DNA of 39,439 bases from Roseobacter sp. Its GTDB lineage: Bacteria > Pseudomonadota > Alphaproteobacteria > Rhodobacterales > Rhodobacteraceae. Of the stretch, positions 33,511-39,439 are shown piece after piece. The stretch is from positions 1-39,439 of the forward strand of contig JAGXHA010000021.1 in NCBI GenBank assembly GCA_024636475.1, given 5' to 3'. The notes below the pieces were generated by a model, which was not told the DNA's origin, did no database searches, and worked only from the letters and a program-made list of their open reading frames with translations. The position numbers and the translations under genes were made by a program. Each line of letters opens with the position of its first letter. Position 1 is the stretch's first letter.

Positions 33511-34296
33511 TCAGGCAAAATTCTGGTCGGGCCGCAGCAGGCGCTGATGAAAGGGGGCCAGATCTTGAATGGGATAAAAACCCTTTGCGCGAGATGCCTG
33601 CAAAACGGTGGCTGCGTCCTGAGAGAGATGTTCATAGACCAGCCGCGTGACGCGCATGCCTGCTGCATCCTCGGGAATCGTGCGGGTAATATAGCCTACC
33701 CAAAAGTTATTCCCGAAAGATGCCGCCCGGTTAAGATAGTTGAACGAGGAGGTCATCGCATTTTTGCGCGCAGCGATGATCGCAATCCCTTCTTCCTGTT
33801 GCAGTACCACACCGCGAAATTCCCGCAGTTTCGGGGAGGTCGGAAGGCTTTGCATTTTCATCGCTTCAACGGTCTCGTATCCGCGCAGATAAGTGGCCTC
33901 ACCGTCCCGGAATATAAAGACAGGTCCCAGCACAAAAACGGAGCGGTCGATAAAGCTGCGCCGGGTGAACCTGTAAAAACCGTTCGGGAAAAGGCTCTCG
34001 GGGATGGCTTGGGTGTTTGAAACGAGAAATTCGTTCATGTAATTGCCCAGACTTGGGGAACGTGAGGGGACTATGTCTGCCAGCGGTTCAAGCAAAATGC
34101 GCGCGTCCAAATTGAAAAACGCGCAAATGCGTGCAAGAATATCAGGCCGAGGAAAGCTTTCGCCAGTCAGGTAGCGGTTGAACTGCGTGCGGTTAATCCC
34201 AAGCTTGCTTGCGAGTATCGTGATCGAGGGTTCGTCTTGCGCAAGCAGACGCAAATTATCACCAAAAATCGTTCTAATCTGCGCGGGGTTGTTCAC
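33511..34296 (-). CDS. XRE-type HTH transcriptional regulator
   Basis: The 261-residue protein has an N-terminal helix-turn-helix at about 25-60 (SITILASKLGINRTQFNRYL, then SFPRPDILARI) and a C-terminal domain of about 180 residues with mixed strands that I do not recognise. The start is GTG 34296, with GAGGA about 9 nt upstream. Two adjacent inverted repeats lie 44-81 bp upstream and may be its operators. It faces away from the cold-shock-like gene and toward the Rieske gene in the same direction (103 bp gap), so it may control either. Its effector is unknown. Confidence 0.8.
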   Translation of the reverse strand: MNNPAQIRTIFGDNLRLLAQDEPSITILASKLGINRTQFNRYLTGESFPRPDILARICAFFNLDARILLEPLADIVPSRSPSLGNYMNEFLVSNTQAIPESLFPNGFYRFTRRSFIDRSVFVLGPVFIFRDGEATYLRGYETVEAMKMQSLPTSPKLREFRGVVLQQEEGIAIIAARKNAMTSSFNYLNRAASFGNNFWVGYITRTIPEDAAGMRVTRLVYEHLSQDAATVLQASRAKGFYPIQDLAPFHQRLLRPDQNFA

Positions 34297-34339
34297 TGCG
34301 TAAAGTCCTCTACTTTTAGGAGGGTACGCATGCTCGAAT

Positions 34340-34377
34340 TTCTTGTAAATGACAAGAAGTGACGCGGTTTGGCGTCA
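34340..34377. promoter_or_regulatory. Two adjacent inverted repeats in a divergent promoter region
   Basis: TTCTTGT-N5-ACAAGAA (34340-34358) is followed without a gap by TGACGC-N6-GCGTCA (34360-34377). Both have perfect arms. They lie between the HTH regulator (minus) and the small cold-shock-like gene (plus), a usual place for operators. Confidence 0.5.
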
Positions 34378-34482
34378 AATTCAAAGCCCATAGACACAAA
34401 ATCACATCTCAAAAAATTCGACAAATAGTTGAATTTTCGAGACAATCTAATCGTTGTGTATCAAAAAATGAGGCGTAAATAT

Positions 34483-34827
34483 ATGTACGGAGTGGTTCTT
34501 TGGAGTGATGACTCCGAGAAAAAAGCTGTCTTCTGGTGTGAAGACCATGGTGATCTGGCCTATTTCTCCGGATCAGACGCCTCTATGGCCAGCACGCTTG
34601 ATGCAGGTGACCTTGTTGAATTCGATGTGGTCTGGCAAAGCAAACTGCGCACTGCGGTCAATCCGCGCATCGTGCTGGAAAAGCTGGACGTCGACCTGCC
34701 GGATAAACTGCTGCAGCAAAAAGGACGAGCCGACAGAGACGCACAGTCGGCACAGATCGTGCCGTTTCCGGTCAGGCCGTTGCCACCACTCCTTCCTGAA
34801 AGGGTTGATCAGGCCGAAACGGCCTAA
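34483..34827 (+). CDS. Small protein with a diverged cold-shock-like domain
   Basis: The 114-residue protein begins YGVVLWSDDSEKKAVFWCED and goes on to a GDLAYFSGSDAS and GDLVEFDVVW pattern. This recalls the five-strand cold-shock fold (G-x-V-x-W, aromatic strand, then GDxVEFDV), but the RNA-binding aromatic motifs are altered. The C-terminal 45 residues are Pro/Arg-rich and probably flexible. ATG 34483 was chosen because GAGG lies 9 nt upstream. Starts at 34468 and 34429 exist in the same frame without a ribosome site. It is divergent from the HTH regulator and converges with ilvH, overlapping it by 4 nt. Nucleic-acid binding is inferred only. Confidence 0.6.
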   Translation: MYGVVLWSDDSEKKAVFWCEDHGDLAYFSGSDASMASTLDAGDLVEFDVVWQSKLRTAVNPRIVLEKLDVDLPDKLLQQKGRADRDAQSAQIVPFPVRPLPPLLPERVDQAETA

Positions 34828-35384
34828 TTTCCCCGAGGCAAGGCCGCAACACCCGTTCGTGCAACATCTGTTAGGCCCAGCGGCCGCATAAGTTCGGCAA
34901 AGGCATCAATCTTGTCGGGTGCGCCTGTGATTTCGAAGACAAAGGTTTCCAGCGTGCTGTCCACGACGTTTGCGCGGAAAATATCCGCTAAACGCAGGGC
35001 TTCAACACGTTTGTCGCCGGTACCTGTTACCTTGAACATCGCAAGTTCGCGCTCAACGGAGGGCCCTTCGACCGTTAGATCATGAACTTCATGGACAGGG
35101 ACGATACGGCCCAGTTGCGCTTTGATCTGCTCGATAACCTGCGGTGTGCCCGAGGTCACGATGGTGATACGGCTTAGATGACCAGTATGATCCACCTCGG
35201 CCACGGTCAGGCTGTCGATGTTGTAGCCCCGCCCTGAAAACAGACCGATGACACGCGCCAGAACACCCGGCTCGTTTTCGACCAGCACCGCGAGTGTATG
35301 GCGTTCGATAACGTCCGAAAAATTGGGACGCAGGTTATAGGCGGAATGGCTGGTAGAGCCCTTTTTGATTTTTAGCGGCGACAT
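34824..35384 (-). CDS. ilvH: Acetolactate synthase small (regulatory) subunit
   Basis: The 186-residue protein has an N-terminal ACT domain with HTLAVLVENEPGVLARVIGLFSGRGYNIDSL (given here only as a region, residues about 28-58) and a C-terminal ALS_ss domain (about 100-180) with KRVEALRLADIFRANVVD. It binds valine for feedback inhibition and activates the large subunit. It lies 75 bp downstream of ilvI in the same operon. That gap contains two perfect hairpins. Confidence 0.95.
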   Translation of the reverse strand: MSPLKIKKGSTSHSAYNLRPNFSDVIERHTLAVLVENEPGVLARVIGLFSGRGYNIDSLTVAEVDHTGHLSRITIVTSGTPQVIEQIKAQLGRIVPVHEVHDLTVEGPSVERELAMFKVTGTGDKRVEALRLADIFRANVVDSTLETFVFEITGAPDKIDAFAELMRPLGLTDVARTGVAALPRGN

Positions 35385-35413
35385 TTGACTGTCCTCTTCA
35401 TCTGATTTCGTCG

Positions 35414-35458
35414 CCGGAGTTTTTTAAAACTCCGGTCCGTTTTTTTTGAAAAAAACGG
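35414..35458 (-). other. Twin perfect hairpins in the ilvI-ilvH spacer
   Basis: CCGGAGTTTT (35414-35423) pairs with AAAACTCCGG (35426-35435). Two bases later CCGTTTTTTT (35437-35446) pairs with AAAAAAACGG (35449-35458). Both are 10-bp perfect inverted repeats with only 2-base apparent loops, which would open to 4 or more. They nearly fill the gap between the two genes and could slow decay, partially terminate, or adjust the subunit ratio. Confidence 0.7.
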
Positions 35459-35459
35459 G

Positions 35460-37211
35460 TTACACCAAGACTGACCCTTTTGCGTCAATCACCCCTTGCG
35501 TGTCCACACCAGCCAGCATCATGTCGTTATGCGCCTTGCCTGACGGGATCATTGGGAAGCAGTTTTCATGCTTTTCGACCAGGCAGTCAAAAATCACCGG
35601 ACCGTCATAGGTCAGCATTTCCATGATTGCGTCATCCAGATCATCAGGGTCCGAGCACAAGATACCTTTGGCCCCAAAGGCTTCTGCCAGTTTCACAAAA
35701 TCGGGCAGCGATTCCGACCAGCTTTGCGAATAGCGCTCTCCGTGCAGCAATTCCTGCCACTGGCGCACCATGCCAAGGCGCTCGTTGTTCAGGATGAACT
35801 GCTTGACCGGAAGACCGTATTGCATTGCTGTGCCCATCTCTTGCATGTTCATCAGCCAAGACGCCTCGCCCGCAACGTTGATCACCAAGGCATCAGGGTG
35901 GGCCATCTGCACGCCGATGGAGGCGGGGAAGCCGTAGCCCATGGTGCCCAGGCCGCCAGATGTCATCCAGCGGTTGGGAGCCTCGAAGTCAAGGTATTGC
36001 GCGGCCCACATCTGGTGCTGGCCCACTTCGGTACAGATATAGCGGTCATATTTCTTGGTCAGCGCCTCAAGCCGTGACAAGGCGTATTGCGGCTTGATGA
36101 TCTTGCCTTTCTGCTCGAACTTAAGGCAATCAATGCTGCGCCACGCGTCGATTTTTTTCCACCACTTTGCCATGGCTTCTGAGTTGGTTTTGCGACCCCG
36201 TGATTTCCAGACCTTCAGCAAGTCTTCCAGCACATGGCCAACATCCCCTATAATCGGAATGTCCACGCGGATGATCTTGTTGATCGAGGACGGATCAATG
36301 TCGATATGGGCTTTCTTTGATTTCGGGCTGAACATGTCGACGACACCGGTGATCCGGTCGTCAAACCGCGCGCCGACGTTGATCATCAGATCGCAGTCAT
36401 GCATTGCCATGTTGGCCTGATACAGCCCGTGCATGCCCAACATGCCAAGCCACTTGTCGCCGGACGCGGGGTAGCAGCCCAGACCCATCAGGGTCGAGGT
36501 GATGGGAAACCCGGTTGCCTCGACAAGCTCGCGCAACAGTTGCGATGCGGCCGGACCAGAGTTGATGACCCCGCCGCCTGTATAGAAAACCGGGCGCTTG
36601 GCGGTCTCGATGGCTTCGACCAATTCGGTGATCGCGTTCATGTCGCCTTTTACGGGCGGCTGGTAATGGGACACTGACGGCTTTTTGGGTGTGTAGGTGC
36701 CCGTGGCGAACTGAACATCCTTTGGAATGTCGATCAGAACAGGGCCGGGGCGCCCGCTGGTTGCCACGTGAAAGGCCTCATGCAAAACGCCAGACAGCTT
36801 GTCGGTCTCTTTGACCAGCCAGTTATGTTTTGTGCAGGGCCGGGTGATGCCAACCGTATCGGCCTCTTGGAAGGCGTCAGAGCCGATCATGAATGTCGGC
36901 ACCTGACCTGTCAGAACCACAAGCGGAATTGAATCCATCAAAGCATCTGTCAGACCGGTCACCGCATTCGTCGCACCGGGGCCAGAGGTTACCAAAACAA
37001 CACCGGGCTTGCCGGTCGAGCGGGCATAGCCCTCGGCGGCGTGAACCGCACCTTGTTCATGGCGCACAAGCACGTGCTTGATGCTGTTTTGCTGAAACAC
37101 CTCGTCATAGATCGGTAGGACAGCGCCACCGGGATAGCCAAATATTGTATCGACACCCTGATCAATCAGGGCTTGGACGATCATTTTCGCTCCGGTCATT
37201 TTACGTGTCAT
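35460..37211 (-). CDS. ilvI: Acetolactate synthase large (catalytic) subunit
   Basis: The 583-residue ThDP enzyme condenses pyruvate with pyruvate or 2-ketobutyrate, the first common step of Val/Leu/Ile synthesis. The N-terminal domain has FGYPGGAVLPIYDE and the catalytic Glu52 in RHEQGAVHAAEGYAR. The FAD/central domain runs about 190-350. The C-terminal ThDP domain has NVAGEASWLMNMQEM, where the usual GDG is GEA, and ILNNERLGMVRQWQ. ATG 37211 has GGAG 8 nt upstream. It is transcribed together with ilvH behind an attenuator, so expression should follow supply of branched-chain aminoacyl-tRNA. Confidence 0.95.
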   Translation of the reverse strand: MTRKMTGAKMIVQALIDQGVDTIFGYPGGAVLPIYDEVFQQNSIKHVLVRHEQGAVHAAEGYARSTGKPGVVLVTSGPGATNAVTGLTDALMDSIPLVVLTGQVPTFMIGSDAFQEADTVGITRPCTKHNWLVKETDKLSGVLHEAFHVATSGRPGPVLIDIPKDVQFATGTYTPKKPSVSHYQPPVKGDMNAITELVEAIETAKRPVFYTGGGVINSGPAASQLLRELVEATGFPITSTLMGLGCYPASGDKWLGMLGMHGLYQANMAMHDCDLMINVGARFDDRITGVVDMFSPKSKKAHIDIDPSSINKIIRVDIPIIGDVGHVLEDLLKVWKSRGRKTNSEAMAKWWKKIDAWRSIDCLKFEQKGKIIKPQYALSRLEALTKKYDRYICTEVGQHQMWAAQYLDFEAPNRWMTSGGLGTMGYGFPASIGVQMAHPDALVINVAGEASWLMNMQEMGTAMQYGLPVKQFILNNERLGMVRQWQELLHGERYSQSWSESLPDFVKLAEAFGAKGILCSDPDDLDDAIMEMLTYDGPVIFDCLVEKHENCFPMIPSGKAHNDMMLAGVDTQGVIDAKGSVLV

Positions 37212-37260
37212 CTTGGTGCTCCGTCAGGCGGTGGTTTGTATCAAAACTAAGTGCTGCAAA

Positions 37261-37288
37261 TAAAAAAGCCCCCGGTTTTATCGGGGGC
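37261..37288 (-). terminator. Attenuator terminator of the ilv operon
   Basis: On the minus strand GCCCCCG (37288-37282) pairs with CGGGGGC (37274-37268) around a 7-nt loop and is followed by TTTTTTA. Its 5' arm overlaps by two bases with the competing antiterminator arm at 37287-37294. It lies 50 bp before the ilvI start. Confidence 0.85.
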
Positions 37289-37313
37289 GCATGGTGACTA
37301 TTATGGTCTGCCG

Positions 37314-37361
37314 TTACCGGCCCATGCGCGTGTGTCCTATAATGACGACTAGAATAGTCAT
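37314..37361 (-). CDS. ilvL: ilv operon leader peptide
   Basis: A 15-codon frame, MTILVVIIGHTRMGR, begins at ATG 37361 with AGGAG 9 nt upstream and stops with TAA at 37314-37316. Codons 3-8 read Ile-Leu-Val-Val-Ile-Ile, the amino acids the operon makes, which is the hallmark of a transcription attenuator. The stop lies in the loop of a small hairpin GCCG-GTAA-CGGC. The coding region contains the arms of competing RNA helices: 37353-37359 with 37296-37302, and 37322-37329 with 37287-37294. Confidence 0.88.
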   Translation of the reverse strand: MTILVVIIGHTRMGR

Positions 37362-37389
37362 GGCCAAAGGCTCCTCATTGCGTGGGGGG

Positions 37390-37418
37390 ACATTATGAGC
37401 GGTGCAAAGGGGCGTCAA
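37390..37418 (-). promoter_or_regulatory. Promoter of the ilv operon
   Basis: On the minus strand TTGACG (37418-37413) and TAATGT (37395-37390) are 17 nt apart, close to the housekeeping consensus. The start point would be near 37383, about 20 nt before the leader peptide ATG. Confidence 0.7.
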
Positions 37419-37518
37419 TGGGCAAATTCATGAAAATATGTCGCAGGGGCTAAAAAATCTTTCCATTTATTGCGTGGGGTGATGGTTTTTCGGTGTTTTG
37501 TGAAATTCAAAGCGTGAA

Positions 37519-37938
37519 TCAGGCTTGTTTCAGGCCTGACGCCTCCAGCCGAACACCCGTTCCTTGCAGCACGCCGTGTTCTATGGCGACCTGCTTGTTG
37601 GCCTTGCAATGCGCCATTTGCAAAAGGATCGTCTGCGCGCGCTCGGTCAATGCTTCGGGGGCGTTGCCTTTGGGCTATAGCGATTTCTTTGCATCCGTAC
37701 ACAGATACCGCTGGCCCAATACGATCTTGGTCGCGGAAAGGCCGCCAACTTTGGGCATGTTCAGGTCCATCAGGATCACATCCGGCTCTAAGGCCTCGAA
37801 GGGGTTGATGGCGGCGCGGGTATTAGAGAGGCACCCGACAACCCTGATATCGTCATAGCTTTCCAGAATTGACTGGATGCCTTCGGTAACCATGGGATGG
37901 TCATCGCTGATCATCGCTTTGACAGGCGTCATCATCAT
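37519..37938 (-). pseudogene. LuxR/NarL-type response regulator, broken
   Basis: From ATG 37938 the frame reads a normal receiver start: ISDDHP acidic pocket and phosphoacceptor Asp58 in ILMDLNMPKVGG. It then breaks after about residue 73, with roughly the last third of the receiver lost, and hits TAG at 37675-37677. In the same frame beyond the stop comes a corrupted LuxR HTH (LTERAQTILLQMAHCKANKQ, then VAIEHG) ending at TGA 37519-37521. The GVR after it stands where family members have TVK. Deletion, in-frame stop and altered HTH together show it is not functional. It once formed a pair with the kinase remnant upstream. Confidence 0.8.
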
Positions 37939-37946
37939 CGGCTTTC

Positions 37947-38142
37947 CTAAAAGGTCGGGGCAGGGGCTTTACGGGCGGCTTTGGTGTCGCCCTGTTCCAG
38001 ACGTCGGCGGGCGTTTTCCAGCAGATAGTTCACGCCGACAAGGATCTGGCTGATCCCGTCGTGTAATTCACGCGCAACAAGGGCCGCGTTCTTCTTCTTG
38101 GGCGTCAAAAACCCGTTGGGTCAGTTCCTTGGCGCACCGGTC
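37947..38142 (-). pseudogene. Histidine kinase remnant (HisKA_3 dimerisation helix only)
   Basis: On the minus strand ELTQRVFDAQEEER is followed, after a one-base frame change near 38080, by ALVARELHDGISQILVGVNY and LLENARRRLEQGDTKAAR. This is the phosphoacceptor helix of NarX/DegS-type kinases, with the His in RELHDG. The frame ends at TAG 37947-37949 with no ATP-binding domain, and the sensor part upstream is missing. It is directly upstream of the broken response regulator, so a whole two-component locus has decayed. Confidence 0.75.
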
Positions 38143-38149
38143 TTGCTGA

Positions 38150-38340
38150 TTGTCGGCACCATATTCCTTGGCACCCTGGGCATTGTGGGCATCCAGTCTA
38201 CCACCGTTTCCATCTTTAGCGATATCGGCGATCTGGACCGCTCGCCCAAAGTGATCATCTGGTCCACGCTGGCGATCCTGATCTGCATCCTTGTCGGGGT
38301 GAATTTCGATCTGCGCATCAATCAAGTCGCGCTATGGCGG
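38150..38340 (+). pseudogene. Orphan fragment of a membrane protein
   Basis: The plus strand reads APVLLIVGTIFLGTLGIVG, then a polar loop (SDIGDLDRSPK), then VIIWSTLAILICILVGVNF and DLRINQVALW. These are two good membrane helices with third-codon GC bias typical of real genes. Upstream it abuts the kinase remnant, which is on the opposite strand, and downstream it runs without a stop into the antisense of the anchor gene. It is most likely a piece of a gene cut off by rearrangement. I do not recognise the parent family. Confidence 0.4.
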
Positions 38341-38346
38341 CATGGA

Positions 38347-38380
38347 GCTGCCGTTCGCTGCACATGGCACGAACGGCAGC
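38347..38380. repeat. 11-bp perfect inverted repeat after the anchor protein gene
   Basis: GCTGCCGTTCG (38347-38357) pairs with CGAACGGCAGC (38370-38380) around a 12-nt loop that can itself close by TGC/GCA. It lies 9 bp past the stop of the minus-strand anchor gene, at the edge of the degraded region. No T-run follows on either strand, so it is a repeat or a Rho-type 3' end hairpin rather than a classic terminator. Confidence 0.5.
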
Positions 38381-38388
38381 TTCTGGTG

Positions 38389-39012
38389 TCAGCTGGCGTC
38401 TTTGAACTCGGTGTATTCGCCGCGCACCTGTACGGTCACGGTCGCATCCGAACTGTCGCGATTGCGCCAGAACCAGCCGTGCTCGCCGTCGAATGCGGCG
38501 ACGATCTCGCCTTCGTCGCCGGTGGAGCCGCGGCCCTTCTCATAGGTCACCGACTGACCGCCGCCATGGCCATGCCTGTCGAAGTTCACGCGACCGCCTT
38601 CAACAAGCATCCGGTATTCTACCGTCTGGCCTTGTTCCATCACCAGCTTCCATTCGGCACTGTCACCGGGTGCCAGAGTGAAGGTGGTCTCATCACGCCA
38701 GACTTCGACTTCCTGCGCGTGTGCCGCGCCGACGAAGAGCCCGAAGATGTCGTTCATCAGGCTCGACTGTTCTTCTGCCTCAAGCTCCATCAATCTGTCG
38801 GTCTCGGCCTCTTCTGCGAGCTGGCTTTTGATTTCCCCCATCTCTGCCAGACCTAGGACTCCACCGATCCCGGTCGGGTCGATGTTATATTCGGCGGGCA
38901 GAACGACGGTTACAAGGATCGCGATGGCGCTGGCCGCCGCGATGGCGGTGGAACGGATTAGCTGCGCAGAGCTTGGCAATTCATCAAGGCTCGGTTTTTC
39001 TGCGTTGAACAT
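38389..39012 (-). CDS. 'Transmembrane anchor protein' family
   Basis: The 207-residue bitopic protein has a short cytoplasmic N-terminus (LDELPSSAQLIRST) and a membrane helix at about 21-40 (AIAAASAIAILVTVVLPAEY). A conserved IDPTGIGGVLGLAEMGEIK follows, then an acidic coiled-coil-like stretch (about 65-90). The C-terminal beta-type domain, from about 110, is exported. The family is annotated 'transmembrane anchor protein' in Rhodobacterales and is found next to HupE/UreJ-type genes, as here (17-bp gap). Its job is unknown. A role in metal handling is inferred from the neighbour. ATG 39012 was chosen over the long frame extending to 39426, which is the shadow of hupE. Confidence 0.8.
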   Translation of the reverse strand: MFNAEKPSLDELPSSAQLIRSTAIAAASAIAILVTVVLPAEYNIDPTGIGGVLGLAEMGEIKSQLAEEAETDRLMELEAEEQSSLMNDIFGLFVGAAHAQEVEVWRDETTFTLAPGDSAEWKLVMEQGQTVEYRMLVEGGRVNFDRHGHGGGQSVTYEKGRGSTGDEGEIVAAFDGEHGWFWRNRDSSDATVTVQVRGEYTEFKDAS

Positions 39013-39029
39013 TTGGGTTTCCAATTTTC

Positions 39030-39439
39030 TTAGGTGGCTGCGAAATAGCCGGTGATTTGCAGGCCCATGAGAATGAAACCCATGGACATCATGACGACGT
39101 TGGCGGTGTAGGCCTGGCGGAAGAAGTTTGGCGATTTGCGCCAAAAGCCCATGACGATCAGGATCACCCCGAGCGCCAGAATCTGGCCAAGCTCGACGCC
39201 CACGTTGAACGCCAGAAGATTGGCCAGCAGCCCCTCCGAGGCGATTTCGTAATCGAGGATCTTGGTGGCGAGGCCCGTGCCGTGGAAAAAGCCGAAGATC
39301 AGCGTTGCGGCCTTCGTATTGGGTTGAAAGCCGAACCAGCGTTGGTAAGCGCCAAGATTGTCGAGCGCCTTGTACACGACAGAGAGGCCAATGATGGCGT
39401 CGATGATATAGGCGTTGATGCCCCATCCGAACCAGACGC
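39030..39439 (-). CDS. HupE/UreJ-family membrane protein, C-terminal part (cut by window edge)
   Basis: The frame is open to the right edge and ends with TAA at 39030-39032. The 136 residues seen have membrane helices and the family signature FGFFHGTGLATKI (His in a membrane segment), followed by FNVGVELGQ and a late QAYTANVVMMSMGF. The HupE/UreJ_2 family includes nickel/cobalt permeases of hydrogenase and urease loci, but many members stand outside such loci and their substrate is unproven. It is translated just before the anchor gene. Confidence 0.85.
   Translation of the reverse strand, partial: VWFGWGINAYIIDAIIGLSVVYKALDNLGAYQRWFGFQPNTKAATLIFGFFHGTGLATKILDYEIASEGLLANLLAFNVGVELGQILALGVILIVMGFWRKSPNFFRQAYTANVVMMSMGFILMGLQITGYFAAT

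Noticed and set aside
38389..39426. A 345-codon version of the anchor protein gene
   Set aside because: The first 138 codons are an out-of-frame reading of hupE. The conserved protein starts at ATG 39012.

Overview
The window comes from the chromosome of a marine alphaproteobacterium of the Rhodobacterales (Roseobacter group). The evidence is the gene content: a fused mrpA/B antiporter operon, 5-aminolevulinate synthase (C4 heme pathway), a pterin-methyltransferase / MetF-like / 'virulence factor' one-carbon operon, a Hint-domain protein, and the HupE plus 'transmembrane anchor protein' pair. The genus cannot be fixed from sequence alone. Almost all of the window is ordinary, tightly packed chromosomal coding sequence. 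I see no insertion sequence, prophage, CRISPR array or rRNA.

Layout. 1-2.5 kb: end of a phospholipid-type acyltransferase and a secreted-type repeat + Hint protein. 2.5-4.9 kb (minus): three-gene one-carbon operon closed by a clear terminator. 5.2-7.0 kb: ppx/gppA overlapping rlmE. 7.3-13.3 kb: Mrp Na+/H+ antiporter operon mnhAB-C-D-E-F-G with terminator. 13.4-13.75 kb: two identical tRNA-Asp(GTC) genes, each with its own promoter, with a Fur-like palindrome between them. 13.75-17.25 kb: a gene-poor stretch, an orphan ParA ATPase, an M20 dipeptidase and a second gene-poor stretch. 17.3-21.0 kb: hemA, a RodZ-like HTH/membrane protein and ispG. 21.1-22.8 kb: a C5-cytosine methyltransferase overlapping a GIY-YIG nuclease, which reads as a compact restriction-modification pair. 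22.8-24.0 kb (minus): two DsbA-like periplasmic proteins. 24.2-32.0 kb: aminotransferase, N-acetylmuramoyl-alanine amidase, PBP1A, prfB and an amidase-signature enzyme. 32.0-34.8 kb: a Rieske oxygenase with a small overlapping gene, an HTH regulator and a divergent cold-shock-like small protein. 34.8-37.4 kb (minus): ilvI-ilvH, preceded by a complete transcription attenuator (promoter, 15-codon leader peptide rich in Ile/Leu/Val codons, competing hairpins, terminator). 37.5-38.4 kb: wreckage of a LuxR-type two-component system and an orphan membrane-protein fragment. 38.4 kb to the end (minus): anchor protein and HupE, which runs off the window.

Functional links. The Mrp operon makes one multi-subunit membrane antiporter. 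AmiC-type amidase and PBP1A both act on peptidoglycan. The one-carbon operon plausibly makes methyl-THF and passes its methyl group to a corrinoid protein encoded elsewhere. The ilv operon is controlled by translation of its own leader peptide.

The items most worth a second look are the methylase/GIY-YIG pair, the ilv attenuator, the Fur-like box between the tRNA genes, the alternating repeat in the Hint protein, the twin palindromes in front of the HTH regulator, and the paired large and miniature DsbA proteins. All of these can be placed in known biological frameworks. I did not find a convincing wholly new system.
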